A DNA stretch of 64,000 nucleotides from Adiantum capillus-veneris (GCA_014529385.2 CM043952.1:65890370-65954369); one strand, 5' to 3'; positions 48,601 through 53,273 are shown, counted from the first letter of the stretch. Numbers and translations: made by a program. Notes: generated by a model not told the origin, from the letters alone.

Positions 48601-51357
48601 AACAAGCTCTCTACACCTATCTCTCTCCTCAGATGGAGGTGTAGTACTGAGTAAATCTCTGTAGAAATCGGTAGCAATCCCTCTCAGCTCCTCAAGCTCA
48701 GTCGCCAGTGATCCATCCTGACGTCTCAGCTGTCTAACCCCTCTCCGTGCATGGCGGGGTCCGGTGATCTCAAAAAACTCTCCAGAGACTCGGTCCCCAA
48801 GTTGTGTCCACTGTGAATCCTAGCGGTGGTAATAGAACTCATGTCTCTGCTCCTCGATCTCGCTAACCTCCTGTCTGGCCTACCTCAACTGACCCTCTAG
48901 CCATGTGCACTCAGGCTACTGCTCTTGTGATCTCTGAATGGCTGCTAGGCTGCGCCTGAGTCTCCTCTCTCTCTCGCGAGTCTCTTGAAATCTAGTCAAA
49001 GTTGTCTCATGTAAAAAAGTGATGAGGGCCGCAATCCCCTGGGCACACTGCTCTGCTGCATCCAGATCTGAGTTCTGGCTAGACTGCCAGATACGCTCTA
49101 TCTCATCAACAAGGCTCGGGTCCGTGAGCACTCTCTTGGAATCCGTAGTTGCATGCTAGGTGCTCGTCGCTGCTCCTCAAAAGTAAGAATCACCAAGGCA
49201 TGATCCAAAAATGTAGTGCAAGCCAGGATCCCTATGGTCCCACCCATCTCCCCAACAAAGTCGCCTACAAAGAATCGACCAATCCTAGGCAGGTTAATTC
49301 CTCCCCGTTGACGATCCACGTCGACGATCCGACCGAGAGAAACTCAGACTGTCTGAAGATCGTACAAAAGCCTCATGTTGCCATACATCCGAGATCCGCA
49401 AAGTCAAACACAATCTCTCCCATGCTGCTAGCTCCTGCCCATGCACTGTCACATGACTGCCCCCAATCCGGATCCTCTAGCATGTTGAAGTCCCCTCCAA
49501 CACACCAATGGTCCACCTCAGGTAATGCATCCATAATCTGTGCCCAGAAATGTGCTCTAGCACTCGCCTGATTAGGCGCATATACGTTGAGAAACCCCAC
49601 GAGCTCCCCATGTATCCTCAATGTCATAAACTGGGCTCTGCCCGGCACAATCACCCTTCTGTCCACAAAGGCCTGCCGCCAAGCATCCGCAATAAACATA
49701 CATACCCCTCCCTGCCCACTCATGGGTCCAAAACCTACTGACCAAAATGGCTCACATCGGCCTGGCAAAACTGAGCCATATCTACGAATCCGGCTCTCAC
49801 TCAGATGGTGCTCCTGTAGCATCAAGACATCAATGGAACCGCCTACCAAGCATCGTTGAATCTCCTGACGAAGCCTGCCTCTATAACGAAGATACTCCAA
49901 GACCCTGCACATTTCACGAGATGATCCTCATGGTCTGCCAATATGCTTGAAGGTTTTTCATTGTTCTTTTGTCACCAGATACAAATGTTTAATGTATGTT
50001 TTACATGATCATTACTTGGTACTTGGCTAGTGAATCTCCAGTTGATAATGTGTAGTAATGTGTCCCCAAGTAGTTTGCATGATATACATTTTGTTAATCT
50101 CTAATGAATAATAGAATTTTTTTGAAAATGTTCTCTCACTTACTGGTTTTTTACAAAGGTACGTATTTTTACGTACATAAAAAATTTATCCATACGGAAC
50201 GACGTACAGTATGTACAGATACGTACCGTACATTACGTATGGTACCACCTTGATCTCCTGGTCCATAGGCTGGTCTCCTGAGATCTCTGTCTGTAAAACC
50301 TCAAACCTGTTCTGCACCGACACCCATTGTTGCTGCTGCTGCTGACCCTGCCGCTGGATCGGCTGCTCAAGCTGGCGCCCTCGATGCCGTCCCTGCACCT
50401 GCTGCCACTCTGATGTAGCAACAGGTGGGGGAGGTCTCTCTGCAGCCGACTGAGATGTGGCTCCAGTGGGCTGGCTGTGTCGTCGAAGCTCGAGCAGCCG
50501 GAGGCTGTGTCTGTGTCTGTGTCGGTGGTGGAGCTCGGGGTCTCCAACAAGGACAGGCCTTGGCCAAGTGGCCAACCTGTCAACAGATAAAGCACTGGTT
50601 CGAGAGTCCCAAATACTTTACTCGCTGATCAAACCATACCCCACCAACCTTAGGTAGCTGAACTACCTTTGCAAGCAAGAGACATCTGGTACTAGAACTC
50701 TGATTGAAGGCATACCAGCTGCTCTTGCAACAACGGACGCTACTGTACGTGTTGTCTCCAGGACCGACCCCACTAGAGAGCCAATCTGGGAAAGTAGAGG
50801 CAAGTACTCCCGATGGAGGCTCGGGAAGCACACTGTCACTGGGAAAAGACGCTCAGTCCTCTCTGCCACCTCTTCTGGATCAAAACCGTGATGCCCTTGG
50901 CTAAAGAAGGCTCGAGCTCCGTGTATAGCCAAGGGGCTCGTCCCAATGACCTGTGAGACACTCTGTGCTGTCTCGAACTCGATTTGGTAGTGTCCGCATC
51001 CCAATAGCTAGATAATCTTACCCACATCTGCAAGTAGGCGGGCCTGTAGTAAATCTCGAAGCTCACCACGACTGGGACGGGTGCCAACAATGCAGCAGAT
51101 CATAGAGGTGGCCTAGAGCCTCTCTACCTCTGCTACTAAGCTCGCTTCCTCTTCTGGCGAAAGAGAAAGCCTGATGGGGGTGTCCTCGGGGGCGGTCGAG
51201 GGGGCTACATGTGAGTCCCTCTGAGGCGGAGCGGGAGGAGCCTCCATCAGAGTATGAAGGCGGAAAGACGTCGATGACGAGGAAAGGGGTCGTTGAAGTC
51301 ACGCTGCTGCTGATTCTCTAACACTCTCTCTCTACCTTAAGGAACACTCTCACAAAC

Positions 51358-51413
<56 letters not shown>

Positions 51414-53273
51414 GCACAGCAGGCAGGGGCTGTGTACCTGCTCGTCACAGCAACAGTAGGGGCAGCACCTGGAGAAGGGGGGGGGGGGGGCGGGGGGGGG
51501 GCACGGGCTTCAGGGAGCGCTCGCAAATATCCCATTCTTGTCCCATAATATCCCGGTTGAATCCTTATCAAATTCCAATGGCACTTCTGACAAATACATT
51601 CAAATCCTGGAACTCTCTAGTTCACGAACACATTCTTCTGCCCGTTGTGCATAATTGGCCCTTCTACTATTTTCATTTTCTCTCACTAGAATGGCCAATT
51701 CTAAAGAGAGAAAGTTCATTTATGTAAACCAAAAATAAAATTTTGTCAGGTTGTAATGTGTACTTGATATGAAGCGAGTAAATGTGTCTTAATGTTAGAG
51801 AACTAGTGGTTCTTCTAATGCTCATCACTAACTTCTAGTGTTTGTTTTGAATTTCTTAATTGACTTAGAGCTATTCTGCTTAAAACCCACCCACATTCAA
51901 GTGGTTATCTTTTTTTAAACTGGGGCTATCAAGATCTACTCAGCAAAATTGTCTCTTTTAGGCCATTCACTCGATTTAAGGCAGGCCATGTTAAATGTTA
52001 TAACACTTCTTTAAGCGACAGAACAGTCACAACGCCAGTACACAAGATGTGGATGTCAACTCCCGACTCCCAAGGGATGGAGTAATCATTGTTTAAAGTG
52101 AAGAAAACAGCCCAGAAAATCTTATCATTTGTTTTCACCCACCATGTGAAGTGATCATTGCCTTATCTCCAAAGCTCAAAAAAAGACTATGGCCTTTGCC
52201 ACTGGCAGGCCTAAAAGGCGGAGATTCTGGCTTGGAGAAGGTTGAAACTTGGAACATGAAGGATTTTCCGCCACATAGCCTCTCCCTTGCTGGAATCCCT
52301 TCAGCCTTAATCTCTTAATATAAAAATATAGAGGCGCCACATAAGGCACAGAAAAAGTGGATTGTGCAAGAATGGATGTATCAAATTCATCTTAAAGGCC
52401 CACTCTGGCCTCGCCAGGATGTTAATAAACTTTTTTCTCTGTCTTCACTGCTACTGTAATGCAGCTTAGAAACAAGCCCCTTCTTTCTACCTTATAACCG
52501 TGCACATGTATACAGGACTAAACCTTCCTGACCATTACGCTGCACATTTTGACGAGCAAAAACCAAATATCAACAAGGGTAGATGCTACAAGCCATTCAC
52601 ACATCAACCTTCAAATCTAAGCAGAAAACCTGCAGAAGGACCAGATAACCATTGTTGCTTACCCTGATCTCCATTAAAAGCACGTGCTTTGGTTTTGCTT
52701 CACCATCAATCAAAGAAGTTGCTATAGAAGACCCCGGTTGTGATAAGTGAAACCCCATGCCTGCTACTTCCTAAAGATTTAAACCTGGTTAGCCGATGGG
52801 ATCTTAAAGCACGTGAACTAATACAGAACTGCCCAAAAACTAGTCTGACCTCTGGATCTACCAAGCACTCATGTTCATGCCCCCAGATTACAAAATCCAG
52901 AAAACGTGGCAGAAAATGTTCATTAACTGCATTCTTCGGGTTTGTCTTGACCCTGTGGCATAAAGTACCAACACGTGAGATAACGACAAGAGGTCAAGTT
53001 CCGCTCACAAAAAAATGGAAAATAGGTTGACCTGTTTTGATGGAGCACTAGTATGTTGAACCAATCAGAAACCGGTGAGTCGCCCTGAATTTCAGGTCGA
53101 ATCCACCGTACAGCATGAGGAGTCTGCAGGCATCAAAGACAAGGAGCACATAAGGTAATACTTCAAAACTTCAAATATGGAAAATAACTTATCAATATGA
53201 TGACCTGAAACATGCGGTTTAACCGTTCATCTCGAATGTTCCCAAGACCATATAGTGCCACCTTTGTTGTGCC
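13729..53273 (-). CDS. MRE11 double-strand-break repair nuclease, partial gene (16 exons seen)
   Basis: MRE11 is the Mn-dependent nuclease of the MRE11-RAD50-NBS1 complex. It resects and signals DNA double-strand breaks in the nucleus and is needed for meiosis and telomere care in plants. In coding order, sixteen minus-strand segments with AG acceptors and GT donors encode recognisable plant MRE11 sequence: phosphoesterase motifs IV (VLHQNR) and V (WGHEHEC), the capping domain, the conserved [12 protein letters not shown] and [15 protein letters not shown] blocks, and the RG-rich, acidic C-terminal tail. The segments total 1,605 nt with all phases compatible. Exons for the first ~170-180 residues, carrying motifs I-III, were not found and are probably beyond 64,000. 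The true last exon is uncertain. Introns of about 13.0 and 22.8 kb are packed with transposons. Family identity is recalled knowledge; the exon model is my own reading. Confidence 0.93.
14683..14796. repeat. (CA)n microsatellite with short (TA)n tail
   Basis: Interrupted then pure (CA)n of about 95 bp followed by (TA)n to about 14,796. Alternating purine-pyrimidine tracts like this can adopt Z-DNA. A LINE-A fragment starts directly after it. It lies at the 3' end of the 13-kb MRE11 intron. Confidence 0.95.
14797..14960 (+). mobile_element. LINE-A ORF2 C-terminal fragment
   Basis: Matches the zinc-finger region of ORF2 (phrases agcagatagcaggatatgcc, gagacagagttacattacat, ctattcagagagggttttgg). 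It encodes part of the CCHC finger and the following residues, but frames are broken. It is truncated on both sides. On the right it passes into LTR-like sequence (gtgcggaactccgcc) at about 14,960. Confidence 0.85.
15005..15607 (+). repeat. GC-rich minisatellite-like 5' region of LINE-A
   Basis: Irregular tandem repeats of phrases such as gacgagggcgacctgctg and gctgtggcgagggac fill about 15,040-15,560. The opposite strand gives open frames rich in Arg-Pro-Ser, which I treat as artefacts. In LINEs the 5' UTR carries an internal promoter, so this block is the likely promoter region. That is inference from position only. Confidence 0.6.
15608..16765 (+). CDS. LINE-A ORF1 RNA-binding protein (385 aa)
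   Basis: Encodes the nucleic-acid chaperone-type protein that packages LINE RNA. An upstream in-frame stretch has no ATG until 15,608, so I place the start there. The N-terminus is basic (TFKRRNRDS). Residues ~45-270 are heptad-rich and predicted coiled coil ([12 protein letters not shown], then [17 protein letters not shown]). The C-terminal ~110 residues contain an RRM-like core ([43 protein letters not shown]) and a basic last part, the same order as mammalian L1 ORF1p. No zinc knuckle is seen. The frame is intact, unlike the minus-strand fragment at 12,021-12,985. ORF2 starts 30 bp downstream, so reinitiation or a bicistronic mRNA is likely. Confidence 0.85.
   Translation: MMDQPIEDGDASGFTTPQKMKATFKRRNRDSILSPSSLRAGKAVRVQDDLMMEKVQVMIKSELSFMRDDIRKEMYANADSYKNSMYADMTKELDKAMLGRHHEMYISVKGEMQALMRAEVNVMECIMQKKLDEAITSFESWKTNMEKCMKEKDAVIAELKGELAACKIMPKTEGGNQPSMLKELEDIKEQVKTLREGEEQNSKEASSWAERLVKTQEKVDEAEKWIEGAKKGKARMPEVAQTSTIINMTIEEEQKRRTRALHVRITGIKDTENVEDEVKELLQRMGIPEPMHTGAWRVGKKGVDEKGNVKEKALILRFPTLETRKEFLKKRPALKKTGIFMGDDLTLAQIAHMQELMPEIKAAREKGKIAFYRGGKVVVLEKRTA
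16796..20389 (+). CDS. LINE-A ORF2 endonuclease-reverse transcriptase, one premature stop
   Basis: One frame of about 1,197 codons with a single TGA at 18,692-18,694 (codon 633). The sister copy has Trp there, so TGG to TGA explains it. The N-terminal APE-like endonuclease is complete: WNCNG at 4-8, Glu31 in YSETHQ, Asp148/Asn150 in LLGDFNART, Asp258-His259 in AVDHALL. Reverse transcriptase motifs follow: [12 protein letters not shown] before the stop, then [15 protein letters not shown], and YADD at 704-707. The C-terminal finger is CX2CX8HX4C at Cys1052, Cys1055, His1064 and Cys1069. Length and order fit an APE-type LINE. As drawn, the protein would end inside the RT, so this copy is probably inactive unless the stop is read through. 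Confidence 0.9.
20390..20570 (+). other. LINE-A 3' UTR and tail
   Basis: A 180-bp AT-rich 3' UTR with ttcacatttcacatttcac repeats and the block gtctcataggtcattttggc ccttttgaagacg, ending in catttcatttcatttc. The same block is seen at 7,978-8,080 (minus), 13,277-13,370 (minus) and 20,870-20,949 (plus). It should contain the signal recognised by the RT to start target-primed reverse transcription. Confidence 0.85.
20571..20646. repeat. (CT)n microsatellite at LINE-A 3' end
   Basis: About 76 bp of (CT)n directly following the LINE-A tail. On its far side begins unrelated sequence (ttaaaattcattg) that contains acttggagtgtccaagtct, shared with the last bases of the window. Confidence 0.95.
20820..20949 (+). 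mobile_element. LINE-A 3' UTR-only copy
   Basis: About 130 bp matching the LINE-A 3' UTR (gtattagatccaac, ggtctcataggtcacttt, ccttttgaagacgtt), ending in acatttaatttcgttc and then (CT)n at 20,950-21,022. This is a severely 5'-truncated insertion. Confidence 0.8.
20950..21022. repeat. (CT)n microsatellite between two LINE-A pieces
   Basis: About 73 bp of (CT)n with a LINE-A 3' end on its left and the 5' truncation point of another LINE-A copy on its right. Confidence 0.95.
21023..21405 (+). mobile_element. LINE-A ORF2 C-terminal fragment
   Basis: Starts immediately after (CT)n within the codons for HGLRCAIGQI and continues through the finger ([14 protein letters not shown]) to near the end of ORF2. 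Several frame shifts are present. It stops at about 21,405 where Gypsy-B sequence begins, with no 3' UTR. Confidence 0.85.
21406..22780 (+). pseudogene. Gypsy-B pol: reverse transcriptase and start of RNase H
   Basis: A Ty3/gypsy polymerase region. The frame from 21,473 encodes the pre-RT linker ([18 protein letters not shown]) and a full [37 protein letters not shown], the catalytic [10 protein letters not shown] and [23 protein letters not shown] at 22,406-22,408 sits where a Tyr of CSYYRRF is expected. The same frame then continues with [15 protein letters not shown] and RNase H ([15 protein letters not shown]) until a frameshift near 22,670. RNase H is cut at about 22,780 by the Copia-like insertion. 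The rest of pol resumes at 24,735. Confidence 0.9.
22838..23190 (+). mobile_element. Copia-like LTR (353 bp) inside Gypsy-B
   Basis: Begins TGTTGGACAGG and ends CTCTGACA, followed at once by a primer site, which defines a 5' LTR in plus orientation. It contains a TATA-like box (tcctatatataggac near 23,000) about 190 bp before its end, and a (CT)n block at 23,102-23,166 near the R/U5 side. The matching 3' LTR was not seen, so the element is truncated. Confidence 0.75.
23191..23202 (+). promoter_or_regulatory. primer-binding site, perfect TGGTATCAGAGC
   Basis: Exact complement of the 3' end of plant initiator Met tRNA, directly abutting the LTR end TGACA. Diagnostic of a 5' LTR boundary. Confidence 0.9.
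23203..24734 (+). mobile_element. unrecognised internal part of the Copia-like insertion
   Basis: About 1.5 kb between the primer site and the point where Gypsy-B integrase resumes. Two longer open frames occur (23,266-23,985, 239 codons; 24,089-24,955, 288 codons, its end already in Gypsy-B). They are Leu/Phe/Ser-rich with no gag, protease, integrase or RT motif that I can identify. The composition is C/T-rich. It may be the untranslated leader of a large non-autonomous element, with the rest lost. Confidence 0.5.
24735..26280 (+). pseudogene. Gypsy-B integrase and chromodomain remnant
   Basis: Continuation of the element cut at 22,780. The zinc-binding region ([25 protein letters not shown]) is followed by core pieces ([15 protein letters not shown] with one catalytic Asp; [12 protein letters not shown] with the second). 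A deletion near 25,375 removes the residues after that. From 25,691 comes the C-terminal part: [40 protein letters not shown], then a chromodomain-like end (EILAHKDRK-type start and [20 protein letters not shown]) split by a frameshift near 26,090. A C-terminal chromodomain marks the chromovirus branch of Ty3/gypsy, where it guides insertion to particular chromatin. Multiple stops and shifts make it non-functional. Confidence 0.88.
26281..26721 (+). mobile_element. Gypsy-B 3' end: polypurine tract and truncated LTR
   Basis: Downstream of the chromodomain the sequence becomes non-coding. A purine-rich stretch (aagagggaggta, 26,449-26,460) is followed by TGTCACGAGG, a typical polypurine tract and LTR start. 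The putative LTR runs to about 26,721, where a LINE-A fragment begins, so it is cut short. No second LTR was located upstream of 21.4 kb. Confidence 0.6.
26722..27305 (+). mobile_element. LINE-A ORF2 fragment (post-RT region)
   Basis: Matches ORF2 downstream of the RT core: [47 protein letters not shown], with many frame breaks and a small insertion near 26,890. Both ends are missing. It lies ~210 bp downstream (in MRE11 orientation) of an MRE11 exon. Confidence 0.85.
27517..29877 (-). CDS. MRE11 central exons (9 exons): capping domain and conserved middle
   Basis: In coding order: 29,877-29,815 ([19 protein letters not shown]), 29,728-29,657 ([17 protein letters not shown]), 29,529-29,452 ([14 protein letters not shown]), 29,366-29,304 ([20 protein letters not shown]), 29,218-29,155 ([16 protein letters not shown]), 28,323-28,241 ([20 protein letters not shown]), 28,103-27,990 ([20 protein letters not shown]), 27,803-27,726 ([14 protein letters not shown]) and 27,582-27,517 ([17 protein letters not shown]). 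Each is bounded by AG and GT. Phases agree, including the split Asp codon between 29,155 and 28,323. Together they form the capping/DNA-binding region and the segment preceding the RAD50-binding part of plant MRE11. The donor at 29,154 (GTACTG) is the weakest. Introns are 85-831 bp. Confidence 0.92.
27609..27758 (-). repeat. 84-bp tandem duplication covering an MRE11 exon end and its donor
   Basis: Units start at 27,609 and 27,693 (gagttnaaaaaagttactag). The second unit contains the last ~33 coding bases of exon 27,803-27,726 and its GTGTGC donor. The first repeats them, giving a decoy copy of the exon end with a second GTGTGC donor at 27,641. Reading on from the real donor meets TAG after five codons, so using the decoy would truncate the protein. 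Confidence 0.85.
28498..28690. repeat. ~100-bp tandem duplication in an MRE11 intron
   Basis: Two adjacent copies share gcaatttatgcagcttcaa, cattctccattcacacac and tagataggt. They sit in the 831-bp intron between exons 29,155 and 28,323 and help explain why that intron is the longest in this cluster. Confidence 0.8.
29878..32391 (-). other. MRE11 giant intron, 5' part free of recognised TEs
   Basis: Apart from a tandem repeat at 31,351-31,650, a short 19-bp tandem repeat (cataatgcttgctgtgcca, ~30,978-31,015) and a small (CA)n at ~31,113-31,132, I see no gene or element. A plus-strand frame at 30,254-30,556 has no recognisable domain and I do not call it. This is probably the least altered part of the original intron. 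Confidence 0.5.
31351..31650. repeat. ~150-bp tandem duplication
   Basis: Two units begin at ~31,351 and ~31,501 (actcaatgatttaaat) and both end in catgaattcaagg. They are about 90% alike by eye, with the shared phrases gatgcatgtgaaggagtaaa and tatgaaaataacttt. A third unit starts at 31,651 but is lost after about 10 bp. Confidence 0.85.
32392..32755 (+). mobile_element. LTR-A fragment, plus orientation
   Basis: Starts TGTCACACACTGCTGACGTG and follows the LTR-A sequence read from its U3 end: ctgacgtgtcaagccactga, aagaagttttaccaactt, ggcctatttttaaagaagag, then ggggcc near 32,560. It differs from the 60-63 kb copies by many substitutions, so it is older. Its right part contains extra tgacgtggca boxes. 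It ends where integrase sequence starts (~32,755). Confidence 0.75.
32756..33400 (+). pseudogene. Ty3/gypsy integrase C-terminal half (older element)
   Basis: Encodes the end of the integrase core: [10 protein letters not shown] with the second catalytic Asp, [16 protein letters not shown] with the catalytic Glu, [20 protein letters not shown]. The C-terminal region follows, with KAWHDRHL, then after a TGA at 33,256-33,258 [20 protein letters not shown], where the GPF/Y motif is visible. The YRT-(F/S)K-T-x-x-x-x-T-P-F-x-L pattern fits Tat/Athila-type gypsy elements better than Gypsy-B. The 5' half of pol is missing because LTR-A sequence adjoins at 32,755. Downstream lies the C-rich array into which the element at 34,188 inserted, then an ORF and an LTR, probably all one old element. 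Confidence 0.8.
33401..33945 (+). other. pyrimidine-rich non-coding stretch after integrase
   Basis: C/T-rich sequence with short open frames on the plus strand but no motif. By position it is the spacer between the integrase and the C-rich array of the old gypsy element. Confidence 0.4.
33946..34187. repeat. C-rich minisatellite, left part
   Basis: Irregular repeats of cccaactcgccccctccc type units (roughly 17-35 bp). The array continues after the inserted element at 39,958-40,200, and CTATC is duplicated at the two junctions. The two parts were therefore one array before the insertion. Confidence 0.8.
34188..34775 (+). repeat. 5' LTR of the gag-protease element
   Basis: 588 bp, TGTAG...CTACA. 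U3 has GTGACACGTGG-like and ggacggacc repeats. The LTR end is followed by ggtgctctcattttggcgat, the style of leader seen in Tat-type gypsy elements, but I cannot assign the primer tRNA. Confidence 0.9.
34915..35120 (+). repeat. tctcgcctggtccaactagt-type short repeats in the leader
   Basis: Degenerate tandem repeats built on ctggtccaac, ctagtc and tctggtctgg between the 5' LTR and gag. No coding potential is supported. It could be a packaging or structured leader region. Confidence 0.7.
35168..36415 (+). CDS. gag protein with two zinc knuckles (415 aa)
   Basis: Starts at ATG 35,168. The N-terminal ~75 residues are Ser/Pro-rich. A retrotransposon gag domain spans about residues 85-260 ([51 protein letters not shown]). 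Two CX2CX4HX4C zinc knuckles lie at Cys334-Cys347 and Cys353-Cys366, and should bind RNA. The frame stops at 36,415, but a further knuckle ([14 protein letters not shown], ~36,545) and a knuckle-like CX2CX5HX4C lie just downstream in another frame. The original protein was therefore probably longer and a frameshift separates the parts. Antisense frames here are ignored. Confidence 0.88.
   Translation: MTHTRRSVERQSSLLSPLMYYHRRRPLTPCRNPSTSSPIPPHITSPIPSSGSPSSRSPSLVKLSPILIQQAIEQQGQQGIMEPLASVLAKVNIKFPTFKGLSLEDADDHARRFVSLCRGRGLNREDAYLVLFPSTLDGLADKWYNQFAENHFATWADLRQQFCAAFRPGDYQEKVLDELANMVLQPEETFAELMTKTKSLVAKLPQQPGEFMVKKWVEKALPKTSQQKLRESLRPDATLEEFIAAATRIEGARKLFNNSPHIDTPSVFSEGGPADPLTSLRRKLEALKLQRALQEERSFSLRQEKPPNHEALEQIKRELEELKCQQETKATVWCSSCRSPGHPPQECPLRVYCHFCEKSGHDDKDCYYLKGLHKIQQSLGPSLQQGLAPSSNMVSHYGHPNYMPPLLNTPAVQGM
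36495..37113 (+). pseudogene. gag C-terminal / gag-protease linker, frame-broken
   Basis: The frame at 36,495-36,968 encodes a third zinc knuckle and a knuckle-like motif ([15 protein letters not shown]). The linker continues in a different frame from 36,875. A perfect 62-bp tandem duplication (36,971-37,032 and 37,033-37,094) breaks it, because 62 is not a multiple of three. Without the extra copy the linker would run in frame into the protease. Confidence 0.8.
37114..38346 (+). CDS. retropepsin-like protease region (410-codon frame)
   Basis: Aspartic protease of an LTR retrotransposon, expected to act as a dimer and cut the gag polyprotein. The active-site segment is [13 protein letters not shown], with Asp82 in the frame starting at 37,114. 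D-G-G-S replaces the usual D-T/S-G-A; G-G-S variants occur in plant gypsy proteases. The second signature is [11 protein letters not shown] (about residues 151-161). The first part continues from the linker, so the ATG at 37,114 is probably not the natural start. After about residue 330 the frame enters the C-rich block and reads Pro/Ser/Leu repeats, which I do not regard as protein. No RT follows. Confidence 0.8.
   Translation: MKNTFQQVSHYDMLRLDASFRSDTLAVIQSLYPRAGPSGGHLPVRPSESYMISNPAAPLTDYRSPRLTVSILGRQFSGVIVDGGSGINLMPEFTMLALGLQPTRPAPFTVTLADQRTVYPVGIVDNVPLQVQDFTFNLDFVVVRHPQVEGGFPLLIGRPWLRHTKALHDWGNDAMWIHTSGSSMQPILLEGGMDPVVQQVSLSMETKPEQEQPTTPEGSDEDLLEWLEATKSMPCYGVSIHSLHEDTPSSNGATVTTPNEPPEPMKKYRSNKKSPLQTPLVSASPTRTKLSFVYSKLPSQSSSCKMNSKITIAVLLMVAACSLFAPIYPIPLSPSSPHYPSPYPPPRPSPSPSLPPLPLALVLPSPPPRLVPLTTLALALALSPSPSPLPLALVPPPHPLVLPLPTPSRP
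38090..38590 (+). repeat. C-rich minisatellite inside the gag-protease element
   Basis: About 500 bp of cctcgcccctacccacccc-type units, irregular in length. It is very like the array flanking the element (33,946-34,187 and 39,958-40,200) but with a different unit. It occupies the position where pol would lie. Confidence 0.85.
38591..39369 (+). other. 3' internal region of the gag-protease element
   Basis: No coding motif. Two small plus-strand frames (38,755-38,946; 38,949-39,242) are not recognised. The last ~40 bp (gtgagcggtcttgtggcggg then caacc) recur just before the LTR at 42,716 and probably hold the polypurine tract. Confidence 0.5.
39370..39957 (+). repeat. 3' LTR of the gag-protease element
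   Basis: 588 bp, same length as the 5' LTR and nearly identical. Followed by CTATC and then the C-rich array. Confidence 0.9.
39958..40200. repeat. C-rich minisatellite, right part
   Basis: Continuation of the array broken at 34,187: repeats of cccaactcgcccctcccctt type. Confidence 0.8.
40640..42269 (+). CDS. unrecognised ORF between integrase and 3' LTR of an old gypsy element
   Basis: One reading frame of about 540 codons, open from ~40,640 to the stop at 42,267-42,269 except for a TAG at 41,187-41,189. No start is certain; the first ATGs in frame are near 40,767. The N-terminal part is acidic and Ser-rich ([15 protein letters not shown]). A basic patch follows (KKKRNHQ). A folded-looking region comes next at ~40,850-41,450 ([59 protein letters not shown]), rich in aromatic residues and Cys/His. 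Then come a Lys-rich patch, a Pro/Ser/Thr-rich linker and a C-terminal helical, coiled-coil-like segment ([20 protein letters not shown]). No transmembrane helix, RT, integrase or zinc knuckle is seen. Position matches the extra ORF that some Tat/Athila-type elements carry after pol. Function unknown. Confidence 0.55.
42716..43290 (+). repeat. diverged LTR of the same family as 34,188/39,370
   Basis: 575 bp beginning TGTAGCAGGGCTACAGTGTC and ending ACACTACA. It shares blocks such as gtcacgcacattgcactgag-type ends, cctgcacacttgagcctcgac and ctgggctggagctgagtgtg with the 588-bp LTRs, but with many substitutions and indels. It is probably the 3' LTR of the older element containing the 32.8-kb integrase and the 40.6-42.3-kb ORF. 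A second partial LTR end (cattgaggagcacccac) lies at ~43,375-43,425. Confidence 0.8.
43430..44048 (-). pseudogene. LINE-A RT fragment
   Basis: Minus-strand frame 44,043-43,612 covers the RT core: [40 protein letters not shown] and [10 protein letters not shown]. The catalytic box reads YVDD where other LINE-A copies have YADD. The region after the RT ([25 protein letters not shown]) continues to 43,430 in another frame. Both ends are truncated. Confidence 0.85.
44049..44545 (-). pseudogene. LINE-A ORF2 C-terminal fragment in scrambled order
   Basis: The minus strand encodes the segment before and through the zinc finger ([38 protein letters not shown], then decayed finger codons). In an intact minus-strand copy this would lie at lower coordinates than the RT piece, but here it lies at higher coordinates. 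The two pieces therefore come from different insertions or from a rearrangement at ~44,048. Confidence 0.8.
44546..45640. other. intronic sequence with small repeats, poly-G at its end
   Basis: No gene recognised. A ~67-bp tandem duplication lies at ~44,942-45,070 (gcttcaagagc.aggaagaca ... ctctctccaatgca). A pure G run (about 32 bp, 45,607-45,638) marks the junction with the 3' end of the L1-B LINE. The intervening sequence looks LTR-like in places but has no firm ends. Confidence 0.5.
45640..49931 (-). pseudogene. L1-B LINE ORF2, degenerate copy
   Basis: An APE-type LINE of a second family. The frame start near 49,931 reads MRIIS then a TGA then NVQG; the plus-strand copy has Trp there. 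Endonuclease: [40 protein letters not shown] (49,912-49,373), and [11 protein letters not shown] near 49,200. RT (48,567-47,893): [63 protein letters not shown], then a frame break. After it come [18 protein letters not shown] and [20 protein letters not shown]-terminal domains run to ~45,990 (IRRFLWSG-type segment, [14 protein letters not shown] near 46,160). At least six frame breaks. The [10 protein letters not shown] and QGCPL motifs are of the plant L1 type. Confidence 0.87.
49945..50252. mobile_element. probable hAT-type MITE remnant
   Basis: An AT-rich block with many GTAC/TACGTA words, ending on the right in ggtaccaccttg (50,241-50,252). Read on the other strand this is CAAGGTGGTACC, sharing CAAGGTGG with both termini of the MITE at 59,205-59,590. 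The left terminus and target duplication were not found, so it is probably truncated. It replaces the C-terminal part of ORF1 of the L1-B copy. Confidence 0.5.
50253..51302 (-). pseudogene. L1-B LINE ORF1 (gag-like) with zinc knuckle, degenerate
   Basis: The minus-strand pieces encode [70 protein letters not shown] and then [21 protein letters not shown] zinc knuckle follows as [17 protein letters not shown], with a TGA inside. Several frameshifts are present. A Gln/Arg/Pro-rich tail follows to 50,253. The plus-strand copy at 56.1-56.6 kb shows the same order. It resembles the DUF4283/zinc-knuckle gag-like ORF1 of plant L1 elements. Confidence 0.75.
51360..51411. repeat. (CT)n microsatellite with nearby poly-G
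   Basis: About 50 bp of (CT)n just upstream of the L1-B 5' end, followed at 51,479-51,500 by G runs. Confidence 0.95.
51510..52662 (-). other. MRE11 intron, 5' end of the 22.8-kb intron
   Basis: AT-rich single-copy-looking sequence with no recognised element or gene. It begins with the donor GTAAGC of exon 52,770-52,663. Confidence 0.5.
52663..53273 (-). CDS. MRE11 exons for nuclease motifs IV and V (4 exons)
   Basis: In coding order: 53,273-53,205 ([19 protein letters not shown]), 53,123-53,032 ([14 protein letters not shown]), 52,952-52,850 ([20 protein letters not shown] then ECLVDPE) and 52,770-52,663 ([20 protein letters not shown]). These are the second half of the calcineurin-like phosphoesterase domain. 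VLHQNR and WGHEHEC carry the metal-binding histidines of motifs IV and V, and all are present. The [10 protein letters not shown] block packs against the active site. Introns are 81, 79 and 79 bp. The first exon here starts in phase 0 after ATGGCAG. Motifs I-III must be in exons further upstream, not found up to 64,000. Confidence 0.95.

Noticed and set aside
49860..50260. Complete hAT MITE with atctcctg as target duplication
   Set aside because: The left atctcctg at 49,860 lies within conserved endonuclease codons of the LINE, with no matching inverted terminus beside it, so the match is coincidental.
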